Source: Nicotiana tabacum (taxonomy: Eukaryota; Streptophyta; Magnoliopsida; Solanales; Solanaceae). From it: a DNA stretch of 64,000 bases. Shown here one piece after another: positions 23,923-34,980 of the stretch. The stretch spans positions 157,880,178 through 157,944,177 of the forward strand of contig NC_134085.1 of assembly GCF_000715075.1 (NCBI RefSeq), written 5' to 3'. Under the pieces are notes generated by a model that was not told the origin of the DNA, did not search any database, and saw only the letters and a list, made by a program, of their open reading frames with translations. The translations under genes were made by a program, and so were the position numbers. The stretch's first letter is position 1. Each line of letters begins with the position of its first letter.

Positions 23923-24500
23923 CAGGAGCCCACCTGAAGAACGAAGGGAAGCAGTTCAAGTGTTGGTAATCAGGAGCCCACCTGGAGAACGAAGGGAAGC
24001 AGTTCAAGTGTTGGTAATCAAGAGCCCACCTGGAGAATGAAGGGAAGTAGCAGTTCAAGTGTTGGTAATCAGGAGCCCACCTAGAGAACGAAGGGAAGTA
24101 GTTTAAGTGTTGGTAATCAGGAGCCCACCTGGAGAACAAAGGGAAGCAGCAATTCAAGTGTTGGTAATCAGGAGCCCACCTGGAGAACGAAGGGAAGCAA
24201 TTTAAGTGTTGGTAATCAGGAGCCCACCTGAAGAACGAAAGGAAGCAGCAATTCAAGTGTTGGTAATCAGGAGCCCACCTGAAGAACAAAGGGAAGCAGC
24301 AATTCAAGTGTTGGTAATCAGGAGCCCACCTGGAGAACGAAGGGAAGCAGTAATTTAAGTATTGGTAATTAGGAGCCCACCTGGAGACCGAAGGGAAGCA
24401 ACTCAAGTGTTGGTAATCAGGAGCCCACCTGGGTGAACAAAGGGAAGGCAACAGTGGTCAAAGGAAGACGGTTCAAGTTCGGCAATCTGGCGCCTGCCTG
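23923..24500 (+). repeat. 48/51-bp tandem array, about 11 units
   Basis: Units begin CAGGAGCCCACCTGG at 23923, 23971, 24019, 24070, 24118, 24169, 24217, 24268, 24319, 24370 and 24418, with a diverged unit near 24483. Spacing is always 48 or 51 bp. The difference is a 3-bp indel (GCAGCA versus GCA). Because every unit is a multiple of three, the minus strand stays open for 178 codons (23915-24451). I read that as a by-product, not a gene. Confidence 0.9.
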
Positions 24501-24761
24501 GAGAAAAAGGGAAAGCACCTCAGAATACAATTCAAGACAACAACAAAGGAATCTCACCTGGAAAATACAAGTCAACAGAGCAGCGAAAATTGCAAGATCA
24601 AGTTTGAAGAAGTATAGATAGTATTCTTGTAATTCGTTGATCATAGTTTAGTCTAGCTTCTTTTATTTTGTCTTAATGTAATAAGGAGTCTAGCGAGCAG
24701 TAGCAGCAGCGGCAACAGTGAAATCATAGCTTCCTGGTAGTCCCAGCTACAGAAACTTCCC

Positions 24762-24832
24762 GAACTATACTGACCTGATTTCTTTATAGCCAAGGATATG
24801 TAGGCAACCTCGGAAGCACGGTGCGGTCAAAT
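24762..24832 (+). repeat. Ogre spacer motif, copy 6 (B, near PPT)
   Basis: GAACTATACTGACCTGATTT is followed by CTTTATAGCCAAGGATATGT and AGGCAACCTC, with a GTGCGGTCAAA tail. It lies about 100 bp before the polypurine tract and matches copy 7. Confidence 0.75.
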
Positions 24833-24929
24833 CTTTCAAAAAAAGCTCCCCACGGAGTATTCAAACGGGCAAAAATCGCTCATATCCGCTCACTTTATCT
24901 TTGCACGAAAATACTTCGTATTTCCGAGC

Positions 24930-24942
24930 AAAGAGGGGCAGC
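24930..24942 (+). other. Polypurine tract of element B
   Basis: AAAGAGGGGCAGC lies immediately before the 3' LTR start, the expected plus-strand primer site. Element A has an almost identical tract at 28941-28953. Confidence 0.8.
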
Positions 24943-27900
24943 TGTGAGCATGTGATTTTTGCCTTATATGAATTACTCCCACAAAATACAAGAAAAATAA
25001 TTTTTTCCATATTTTACAATTTTATAGGATTTTGTGGAAATTTGTGCTAATTATTTGCATTTTCTGTGCATGTTCATTTCTATTTAAAAAATCATAAAAA
25101 AGACAAAAATACCATGCATCACATTTAGGTTTGATTTTTACATTTTTTTGGAATTAATTAGCAATTATTTCTTTTATTAAAAAACAAAAATCACAAAATA
25201 GCTCATTTTACACCTTTTAATTTTAGTCTATTGATTTTTCCCTTTAATTTAGGACTAATAATTTTATAATTATTCTGACTAGGCAATTAGTTCAATTTTA
25301 TAACTTAGATTAATTTAGGAGTTGATTTTAGGATTTTATTAATTAAAGAAAAAGAAAAAAAAGGAAAAGGGGAAACGATTTTGTAAAAAGGGCTCAATTT
25401 CATGTGGGCTGAATTTCAATTGCCCAAACTTCCTCACCCCAAACCCCTGCCCAAGCCCAACAGCTGCTAATACCCGCCGACCCATTCCCCTGACCCGCCC
25501 CACACACCCAAATATACTCAGACTCACAAAGCCCTAATCTCTCAAGCTCAAACGATGGTAACACTGTTCACTATCTTCCTCACCCAAATTCATTCTCAAA
25601 CTCGCCCAAATTCAGGCGAGTGAACCCAAACTCACATCACGTGTCTCTCCTTTCTCTCCTCCTGCCACAGGTGCAATGATTTCTGACACCAAAGATTCCC
25701 CTCCCCCTCACTCGCTCGAATTTGAGATATAGTACGCGATTGGAAGGTTCTGAGAATGATAGTTGGATGAGTGCGAGGCGTTGGATTGATTTCACTTAAT
25801 TTGAGCCTCACATTCATCAGAGGCTCGTTTTCAAAAGAGACCTCATCCGATTTTGAGGGAGAGAATTTTTGTGGATTATTCGGGGGAACTTTTGGAGAAT
25901 ATTTTGGAAAGGATTTGAGAGAGATTTCTTCTTTGGATTGTTCTTTTATTTCTGGTACTAGAACAGAAGAAAAAAATCACTGAATGTTCGGCTAGGTCAT
26001 TTCTATGCCGATTATTGTTTAAAGTTTTTTCAGAATCTCTAGAGTCCATCTTCTTCATTACGATTCTGGATTTTGGTTTAAAAATGGAAGTCATTTGAGA
26101 TGTTCGAGTCTGTTGCTGCTCGAGGGTTGATTTTTAGCTGTTATTTGCTTCCTTTTGGTCTATTTTAGTGTTGTATTAAGCAGTCTCTTGATTCCAGGTT
26201 CTTTTCTTTTCTTCTCTTTAGTTCCTGTTGTAAATAGATCTATGAATAAGCTATAAAATGGGCTAAAGTTTAAAGTAATAACTGAGATTTGTGTAGTTAT
26301 CCTAGGTTCATCTTTCTGCTCTGTTTCTTCTTATTTTTTCAGCCTCTTCTATGATTTCATATGTGTGATAATGAAAGTTCATACGATCCTTTAGTCTCAG
26401 AATCTATCGAAACATGTAATCGTGTGTTCGTCTACCTCTTCTATCAGTATCCGACCATAGTTAATTTGTTTTGTGTGTAAATGTTTAAGGGCTGGTTTCC
26501 AAATGGCTTGAAGGTTAATCTTTCTTATTTTCTTTTATCATAGGCTGTCAGAACTGGTTTGATGTGCTGAGTATGGTCAGTCAATAAAAGAGGATTTGTA
26601 TGGTTATTCTGGGTGGGAACAAATCTAGGTTGTTGAGTGCCTATAGTTTCTTTAAGTTCGATTTCCTTGTTTTGGCCATGAATGTTTAAGGTTTCCGTCA
26701 TTATCGTTATTGCTTATTGAAAGTTGGACTGACCGAACCTGTTTTGCTTTCATCGGAATCAGAATGATCATTTCTTTCATGATAAGCTGAAGTTTTGTTT
26801 GCTTTAAACTCTGTTTGGTCTAGATGAGATGTGATTGCTTGACCTGAAGTTAGCTTTTATCTGTTTGAACACAAGTTTGATTGCTGTCTCGAATTTGGTT
26901 GTAACGTTCGCTCGATTTCTATCTGTGTACTGCTGGAAATTTCATCAAGTGAAAGCTCGATTTTTAGTTTCCATGATTGCTGAAGTTCTTTTAATTAGAA
27001 AGCAATTTCATGTCAAGCTTTCTCCTCTTATTCTTGCTTTGGTTTCAATTTTTAGTATAACGTGAACTGGGGATTACTTTGCTGAATCTGCTCCTTGTCC
27101 TTCCTGTTTTCCATAATTGTTGATGAAGTAACTTGTTGAGAACTATTGTTTAGTTGAGCATAAAAGGAAGTAGACAGGATTCTGAGTGTAATTGAGTTCC
27201 TATTAAGGACATGACTGTATTAACGGGGAACTGAAGCAACATCATCATGAACTTGCTTCGATCTCTCTTATGTTTTTCTGATAAACTGCAGAAGCAGTTA
27301 GATTCACTCGAACTTTTGAACCTGGAATCTCTTCTTCTTGCGATATTTGTTGTTGACGGCGTCGATGTTTAGGGAGTTCTTCTAGGTTAGTTTGGTTTTT
27401 TTAGCTTGTGAAGATATTGGACAAGAGTCAGTCGTTCTCCCTTTTTGTTTTGGAATTGTTAATGGTAGGATTTGTGAGATCCAAATTTGAAACCTTAAGC
27501 ATGGTGATATGTTGTTTCAACGTGAGTTTTGTTTTAAATCTTCATGCTCCTTGTCTTCTATCGCTTGGTTGAATTCGCATAATGCAATATTTGGGCTAGC
27601 AAAGGAGTACCTATGTTTCATGTAACATGAATCTTGAAAATCATAGCAGTAATGGTAGGAGTACTCTAATCGTTACTTTTCTTGCATGTGGAACACTGTA
27701 ATAGCTGCTTTTGCTTATATGTATTCGTTTGAACTGTCTTAAATTAATGTTATTTAACTTAGTTGATGCTACTGAAATTTTTTCCAGATTGTTTTCTCCA
27801 TGAAGTGTCTTAAGTTAATAATATGTAATGCAGTAAATGATACTAAACAAGTGAATTCCAGATTGCATTGGTTTTTTGTGAAATGTCTCGAATGGTTAAT

Positions 27901-28693
27901 ACTGATGATGTGTAGTTTAGTTGATGCAACATAGTAATTATCGCAACTACCGGTATGGTTGTGATACTTAATTTTGAATTAGCTTTAAATAGGAATACTC
28001 ATAGTCCATTTAGTTGAATAGTTTTGAGGTGCGCCATACGCACATAAAATTCATAATGTATGGCCCTCACATAAATACAAAAATTAGTATAAAAATGCCT
28101 TGAACTATCGTAGTTTTCTTTAGGCATGTTAATTAAATAAAACGTCATAGCTACGGGTACGGTTCTTGTGACGTAGTTGTGATGCTTAATTTCTAAAATC
28201 CGGGGGTACATTTATGTGACTCGGCCACCATTTAATTTTGTTAATAACATAAACACGTCATGGATCGTGGGTACGGTTCCCGTGGCATGATTTGCAAACG
28301 TGTAATCAATAATTAGTTGTATAATAATTGGGTTATTAAAAGCGGTTTAAAAGGAATAAAATGCACATAGGTTTCAAAGATGTTTTTAAAATCAAATAAA
28401 TATGCCAATAATAACAGCTGAGTGACCGTGCTAAAAGCACGGAACCCGGGAATGCCTAACACCTTCTCTCGGGTTAACAAAATTTCTTACTCTGATTTCT
28501 GTGTTCGCGGACTATAAAACATAGTCAATCTTTCCTCGATTCGGGATTTCAAATCGGTGACTTGGGACACCATAAATTATCCCAAGTGGCGACTTTGAAT
28601 TTTAAATAAAATAAATCTCGTTTCGATTGTCACTTTAAGTTGGAAAAATCTCTCTTATACCCTTCCCGGGGTCGGTAGAAAGGAGGTGTGATA
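24943..28693 (+). repeat. Element B 3' LTR
   Basis: This is the second copy of the 3751-bp LTR. It begins TGTGAGCATGTGATTTTTGCC and ends GGAGGTGTGATA (CA changed to TA). A further 6 bp (GCTCGC) separate this end from the candidate target-site duplication GGACT, so the true end may lie a few bases to the right. Confidence 0.9.
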
Positions 28694-28699
28694 GCTCGC

Positions 28700-28940
28700 G
28701 GACTAGAACCTCGACGGAACGGCACCTTAATCAGCTCTCCACCTCGGTATATTCCATCACTGTTCCAACTTCTGAACTACACGTGGCCTGATTCCTTTAT
28801 AGCCAAGGATATGTAGGCAGCTCAGATACCAGGACTCGGTCATATTCCAATTTCTTTTAGTTTTTGGTCTCCCTAAATAAGGGTCGGGTCAAAAACCTGT
28901 CTAGTCGTTCTTTGTCTGAAAATACTTTATGTTTCCAGTC
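28700..28940 (+). other. Element A 3' UTR, distal part
   Basis: This continues element A after the B insertion. Its length (about 240-250 bp) and content (motif copy 7, CTTTATAGCCAAGGATATGT, an AAAATACTTTATGTTTCC lead-in to the polypurine tract) match the last 250 bp of element B's 3' UTR (24692-24929). That part is exactly what is missing from A at 7971. Confidence 0.7.
28774..28840 (+). repeat. Ogre spacer motif, copy 7 (A, near PPT)
   Basis: GAACTACACGTGGCCTGATT is followed by CCTTTATAGCCAAGGATATG and TAGGCAGCTC, with an ACTCGGTCA tail. It lies about 100 bp before A's polypurine tract. Confidence 0.75.
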
Positions 28941-28953
28941 AAAGAGGGGCAGG
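28941..28953 (+). other. Polypurine tract of element A
   Basis: AAAGAGGGGCAGG directly precedes the TGTAGACATG start of A's 3' LTR. Confidence 0.75.
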
Positions 28954-30927
28954 TGTAGACATGTGATTTTTTACCCTCCTCAAGATTTTACATATTTTAG
29001 CATTTAAATACTTAGTTTAGGTCTAATATAGTTATTTCAACTAATTTTGACTCTTTTACTTTATTTTGCCATAAAATGAAAAATACAAAAATATTTCGTC
29101 TTTTAGTTGCTTTTAGTTTATATACCTTTCGTAAAACTAAAAAAAATACAAAAATAGTACCTTAGTTTTATTTTAATATGATATTTGAAAATATAAAAAA
29201 AAATAGGTTTGTTTTAAAGGTTAATATTATTTTAATAGTTATTTTACTTAAGTAGGATTAATTAGTAAATGAGGTCGTATTTTTAGTCTCGTTAGCGGAG
29301 AAGGAATAAAATTTGGGCTCAAACTACCCATTTTTAGGCCTAATTTTTGGACTTATCCCATAATAACCCAAGCCCAATACCCAATACCCACTAACCTAAC
29401 CCTACATACTCTTCATTTTAAAGATAAAAAGGGAGATACACCCTAGACCTTAGACCCTGAAAGAAACTCTTCCGCCGTTTTCAACAAAAAAAGACCCACC
29501 CCGATCAAATCATCTGCTTCTTCTCTAAAGAAAGCAGCCATTTCCATGGATTTTTCTTAGCACAAAAACACACACAGTAGCTGGACATCTTCTTTTGCAG
29601 AGAAGAACGGCGATTCACAAAAGTTTTCTTCTCATCTCCCTTAAATAAAGAAGGTAGCTGCTTCTCTCAGCTTCACCACTGGCCACGCCTCGCCATCGGC
29701 CACCCTACCCCATCTCATCTCCATCTTCTCCACCACTTCAAATACCCTTAAACACCTTGAAGCCTTCATCAAACTCAACAAACTTCAGTCACACAATAGC
29801 ACAAAAAACCATGAAAACACAGCCATGAACAACCCATAGTAATGTCTTCTTCTTCCTCCAAAAACTAGCAACGCAGACACTCAGAAACAGGGAAAAGAGA
29901 ACAAAATCTCAGAGAATCGCCTCCCACTCGTTTCCTCATTTCGCTCTCGTCAGATTCTGTCTCGCTGGTGAGCTAGTCAAATCTGATAGGGACTGCTCCA
30001 TGCCACTGCTGCTCTTCTTTCTTCCTTTCATCACCTTCTCGTTTGTTTTTTGGAAGTTTGAGTTAGTGAGGTTGTCGCTTGGGTTTCAATCTCGCGATCA
30101 AGGTCATGTTATCTGTTTCATTGTTTAATCCGTTCAGTCAAAGATTTTTGAGGTCCATATCTTGTCCTCCTTCTGATTAATGAGTTTTTATGCCTCTCTT
30201 AGTGGAATAAAATAATGCTCCTCATATTGATATCTTCTAGTATGCTTACTTCAATGTTTGTTTATGATAATTTATTTTGACAGTAGTATTTTTATAATTT
30301 TGTATAGCCTTGATTAATTTAGGTTTGGTTTAATGAATAGCAAAATTCATATGAAAGACTGAATAATGGAATGGTATAAGTAGTAGCTTTAAAAGTAATT
30401 TTGGACTTTAAGTGTTGGGTTCTATTCGATGTGGCTTTAAAAGAATTTTCATTCAAATACTTTATGTATTGGCTCAAATCTATATCGTGTACGTTCGATT
30501 TCTCATCAAGAATTAATGACCGAACCAGGAAGGTGAAAGGTGGGACTCAAAAGTATAAATTTTGATAATGAAGCACAAGTTTGTCATAAAAAGCACATGG
30601 ATGATGCTAATAAAGTTTTCTGAAACATATCAATAAGCTAGATTCATTCTGTGATTCATTTTATATATTGGACATTGATAGGACAAGCGTGTATTAGACT
30701 ATAATCACAAAATAAATCTTGATTGTGTATACGTTCGCGTGATATAATTATGATTTTCAAAATAAATCGAGGTATGCGTCCGCGCAACTTCGGCCAAACT
30801 TTCTTAATATCAACAAAGCATGATTAATTGTGTACATGTACGTATGACATGATTCTTGACGCACCGAACGAAATGAGTACAAGTACGTGAGATTCGTTTT
30901 AGGATAACTGCTTAATGAGGTGTGACA
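28954..30927 (+). repeat. Element A 3' LTR
   Basis: It starts TGTAGACATGTGATTTTTTACC, similar to the start of the B LTR (TGTGAGCATGTGATTTTTGCC), and ends GAGGTGTGACA. It is about 2 kb, shorter than the B LTR, and lacks the CCCTTCCCGGGG block near the end, so it may carry an internal deletion. No matching 5' LTR is in the window. No gene is seen inside. Confidence 0.65.
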
Positions 30928-31180
30928 CACACGCCATGACACTTTGATGGAAGCAAGCCGAGAAGGCTTTGACTTAGCTACTGAGATTGCAAAGATCAAA
31001 GAAACTATTGAGAAAACCCAACAAAGTCAGAGCTTTTCTTCACCTATGACTGAAATTCCCGAGGGTGATGAAGTTACTCCTGGTGAGGCTGTTATTCAAT
31101 GTCCTTCCCCTCATGTTACTCTTCCTGCTTCTGATGATGTCGTTCTTCATCCTACTGGTTCAGATTCTGCCCCTCAGTGA
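30926..31180 (+). pseudogene. Truncated open exon of unknown identity
   Basis: An open frame begins right at the end of A's 3' LTR and runs to TGA at 31178-31180; the first ATG is at 30947. It is followed by TTTAATAAAG (about 31186), a plausible poly(A) signal, and a T-rich tail. The encoded segment has an acidic/basic helix-like part (EIAKIKETIEKTQQSQ) and then a Ser/Pro/Asp-rich C-terminus ending in DSAPQ. It does not resemble the retroelement proteins here and I cannot name a family. It could be the 3' end of a host or transposon gene cut by element A, or chance. Confidence 0.4.
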
Positions 31181-31246
31181 ATGTTTAATAAAGTTTGAAG
31201 TGTTGTTTTGTTTTTTATTGGTTAAACATTTGGAGGTTTACCCCTG

Positions 31247-34200
31247 TGTCACAACCCAAAATCCCAACCCGGTCGTGATGGCGCATCTCGTGGGGACAAG
31301 GCCAGCCAACAACAAAACAATACATCTCTTTATAATTACTTAGCAGGAATAAGTCTAATTCGCAGATAATATAATCACAAGTGCGAAGTAAACATGATAG
31401 AATAATGGAAACCATCCCGACTCAGCCCGAAATCGGGGTGTCACAAGCCACGAGCATCTAAAGATCTAAATACTAATACAAGACCAGCAATATACAAAAT
31501 GGAATTTAGAATCAATGAAGAAATACGGTGCCGTGAACGCTGACGGTCACCTTGCTCAGCTACAATAGTATACCTTCAGTCCGCTAATAACCCGCTACCG
31601 GGTGAACAGTACCTGCAACTGCACGCGAGGTGCAGGGAGTAAAGTGAGTACTTCCAACTCAGTGGTAATAAGAGTAAATAATAACTGAGCGATAAGAAAT
31701 CACGTAATAACACTTCATCATGCTATCTAAGACGGTACAACCCTTTTTGAAAACAGTAATTCCATGAAAATCCTTTATAAAATATCTGACTCAGTTTTAA
31801 ACCTCTTTTGAAAATAATCTTTTTAACAGTTGCAAAATAATTCCAGCCATCGGTGTCACTATGCACAGAAACCCGCCCCTCGGGCAATATCTTCGTTCCT
31901 GGTCAGCCACTCGGGCCCCAACACTCAAGGATCAGATAGCACCAGCAAAAGCAGATAAATATCTCTAGAAATATCACAACGACAAATAATGAACAAATGC
32001 ATGAATGCAATGCAATGCATATGATGGTACATTCCAGTACCCACTGCGGCGTGCAGCCCGAGCCATCCATATTTATTTATCGTCGACGGCGCTCACTGGG
32101 GGTGTGTACAGACTCCGGAGGGGCTCATACAGCCCAAGCGCAATATACTGGTCAGTCAATGTTACCTGACCGGTCAGCCAATGTTACCTGACCAATTTAT
32201 ATCCTACAGTGCCATTGTTACCACTGTTCCAAGTATATATTTCAGTGTCATATACAGACTTCGGAGGGGCTCCTACAGCCCAAGCGCAATATACTGGTCA
32301 GTCAATGTTACCTGACTAGTCAGCCAATGTTACCTGACCAATTTATATCCTACAGTGCCATTGTTACCACTGTTCCAAGTATATATTTCAGTGTCATTGT
32401 TACCACTGTTTCAAGTATAACATACAGTGTCATTGTTACCACTGTTTCAGGTATATATATTACAGTGTCATTGTTACCACTGTTTCAAGTATATATATTA
32501 CAGTGTCATTGTTACCACTGTTTCAAGTATATATATTACAGTGTCATTGTTACCACTGTTTCAAGTCACTTTATTATCAGTCCAAAAAATAATATAGTAA
32601 GCCCTTTGGGCATTTACAAAATCAAAATTTCCAGCCCGAAATGCATTTAAAATGTCATTTAAGTTTTCAAAACTTAGAAATACGGCTGGGTTTGCAAAAA
32701 TAGCATTTAAAACCTTGGACTGAAGTTAGATGATATGCAAATCATGCTAAGCAGTAATATCAATCCTCGAAGGATTTTAAAAGTCGGCACAAGGCCACAA
32801 ACATGGCAATCAACCCAAATTATGATGATAACAAGAAATTGCAGTCAAATACGCAGTAAAATCAACAACTGGGACGGACCAAGTTACAATCCCCAATGGT
32901 GCTCTACCCCACGCTCATATCTGGCATGCAAGTCACCTCAATACAACACTATGATGTGCAAATCCGGAGTTTCAAACCCTCAGGATATCATTTACAACTC
33001 ACCTCTAACCGGCCGTAGACTAGTCCGCAATGCACTTTCCTCTTGAAACGACCTCTTCGCACGTCGAATCTAGTCTAAACCACAACAAATACGTTACAAT
33101 AGGCTAAGGGAATATAACCCAATCGAAAAGACTCGAAAAATGTCGAAAATCCCGAAATTAGCAAAACCCGAGCCCCGGGCCCACGTCTCAAAATTCAGAA
33201 ATTTTTACATCAATACGACCCTTATCTCGCCACGAGTCTATACATACCAAATTCACAAAAATCGGAGTTCATTTGACCCCTCAAATCACCATTTAATTCT
33301 CTTAAGTTTCAAGCCCTAAACCACCATTTTTGTCCATAATTTACTTGAGTTTTCAGCTCTAATCCATGTATTTAACTTGGAAATAAGTAGAAACAACTCA
33401 CCTTTGATGCTTGATGAAATCCCCCTTGAAATTCTCTCCAAAATAATCCAAGCCAAATGAAAGAAATGAAAGAAATAAGCCAAATCCGTGTTTAAAAGAA
33501 TCTGTCCGTGCTTCGTCGAGTTGTACCTTGCACTTGTGCTATACAAGTTGTACATCATATTAAAAATTTTCCTTGTCGGACACCTTCTGTTCAAACACCC
33601 ATAACGTCTTGTATAAGTATCCAAATGACAAAACGATTGAAGATTTAGAAACTAGACTCGAAGATCTTTTATTTAATAGGTTGTACACCATATAACTCTT
33701 TATATATCCCGAGATATGAGCTTCTAAAGTAAGCTCCCCGAATCAGAAAATTGCAGCAGAAATTTCTGCAGCTTTTTTCTTTTCTTTTTGGTCCGAATTT
33801 CATTCCGTTAACCTTCCGAAATTCACCCGAGGCCCTCGGGACCTTAACCAATTATATCAACATGTCCCACAATATCATTCAAACTTGTCCCAACCTTCGA
33901 AACACCCAAAATAACATCAAAACATCAAATCATCATCGAATTCAAGCCTAAGTTTCCAAAAACTTCCGAAAATACACTTTCGATCAAACACCCGACCAAA
34001 CGATGTCCGAATGACCTGAAATTTTGTACACACATCACAAATGACATAACAAAGCTACAACAATTCTCGGAATTCCATTCCGACTCCCGGATCAAAATCT
34101 CACCTATCAACCGGAATTCGCCAAAATACTAACTTCGCCAATTCAAGCTAAATTCTACACCGGTCATCACAAAAATATTCCGGACACACTCCTAAGTCCC

Positions 34201-34965
34201 AAATCACCTAAGGAAGCTATCCGAACCATAAAATTCATATTTCGAGTCCTCTAACACATAAGTCAATATCCGGTTGACTTTTCCAACTTAAGCTTCCTTA
34301 AAAGAGACTAAGTGTCTCAAACCTTACCAAAACTAGTCCGAATGACTTCAAATTTTGCACACAAGTCATATTCGACATTACGGACTTGCACCAACTTTCG
34401 GAATCGCATTCCGGCCCCGATATCAAAATTTCCACTTCCGGTCGAATTTTCTCTAAAACCTTCAAATTTCTATATTTAGCCAAATGACTTCAAAATGACC
34501 TCCGGACATCCGAATTCACTTCCGATCGCGCTTCCAACTCCAGAATCACCATACGGAGCTATTCACAGACTCGGAATCCCAAACACACATCTATAACTCT
34601 AAAATGCCTTCCAACCCAAATTTATGAAATTCTTCTAAAATACTAACTTCCACAATATACGCCGAAATGCTCACGGGTTATCCAAAACCAAATCCGGACA
34701 CACGCCCAAGTCCGAAATCATCATACGAACATGCTGGAACTTTCAGATCTCAATTCCGAGGTCGTTTACTCAAAATTCTAATCCTAGTTCATTTCTTCAA
34801 TTTTAAGCTTTCAAAATGAGAATTTCCATTTAGATTTGACTCCAAACTTCTTGAATTTTAATTCTGACCGTACACACAAGTCAATATACCTGAGATGAAG
34901 CCGCTCATGGCCTCAAACTGCTGAATGACGCGTCGGAGCTCAAAACGACCGGTCGGGTCATTACA
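31247..34965 (-). repeat. Tekay-like LTR (3' LTR on the minus strand)
   Basis: Read on the minus strand it begins TGTAATGACCCGACCGGTCG and ends GGGTTGTGACA, a full TG...CA LTR of about 3.7 kb. It is preceded on that strand by a purine tract (34966-34980). No TSD or partner LTR is seen here. The interior is non-coding and holds its own tandem repeats at 32107-32570. The open frames at 31997-34483 are not gene-like. Confidence 0.7.
32107..32570 (+). repeat. Tandem repeats inside the Tekay-like LTR
   Basis: A 146-bp unit is duplicated head to tail (32107-32252 and 32253-32398), each beginning TACAGACT(C/T)CGGAGGGGCT. The last part of the unit is then amplified as 36-38 bp units with CAGTGTCATTGTTACCACTG, starting at 32353, 32389, 32425, 32463, 32501 and 32539. 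Confidence 0.85.
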
Positions 34966-34980
34966 ATCTCCCCCACTTAA
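34966..34980 (-). other. Polypurine tract of the Tekay-like element
   Basis: On the minus strand AAGTGGGGGAGAT abuts the LTR start TGTAATG. About 20 bp upstream on that strand lies GAGGACGAACGTATG, the usual element-internal sequence at this site. The rest of this element is not present. Confidence 0.7.

Larger units (their letters stand above)
21661..24929 (+). other. Element B 3' UTR
   Basis: This 3.3-kb non-coding region comprises a purine-rich tract (21840-21950), motif copy 5 (21980-22052), a three-unit 67-bp array (22300-22500) and about 700 bp without recognised content. The 119-codon open frame at 22863-23222 has no family resemblance and no counterpart in A. The region then carries a four-unit array (23235-23700), an 11-unit 48/51-bp array (23923-24470), motif copy 6 (24762-24832) and the approach to the polypurine tract. 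A long 3' UTR rich in tandem repeats is usual for Tat elements. Confidence 0.7.
7972..28699 (+). mobile_element. Element B: Ogre-type retrotransposon inserted in element A
   Basis: This is a complete-length but decayed element with two 3.75-kb LTRs, a primer-binding site, ORF1, gag(-pro), a candidate intron, RT, RNase H, a second RNase H, integrase, a 3' UTR and a polypurine tract. The extra ORF upstream of gag and the second RNase H-like domain mark the Tat lineage, Ogre type. GGAC(T) occurs at 7968-7972 and again at 28700-28704, a candidate target-site duplication. The exact LTR ends are uncertain by a few bases. Most of the protease is deleted and all ORFs carry stops or frameshifts. Confidence 0.85.
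600..30927 (+). mobile_element. Element A: Ogre-type (Tat, Ty3/gypsy) retrotransposon, split by element B
   Basis: Element A consists of a pre-gag spacer (600-1698), gag (1744-3528), a candidate intron (3590-3863), an integrase remnant (4046-4650) and a 3' UTR up to 7971. After the insertion of element B it continues with the last 250 bp or so of 3' UTR, a polypurine tract and a 3' LTR (about 28700-30927). The 5' LTR, ORF1, protease, RT and RNase H are absent. The family call rests on a gag and integrase closely matching those of element B, plus the same order of non-coding 3' UTR blocks. The split is inferred from the fit of the two 3' UTR pieces to the uninterrupted 3' UTR of B. Confidence 0.7.

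Noticed and set aside
23915..24451. A 178-codon minus-strand ORF with a 16/17-residue repeat as a gene
   Set aside because: It lies wholly inside the 48/51-bp tandem array, lacks a promoter or a homologue, and element A shows the same unit without a matching long frame. Reported only as a finding.
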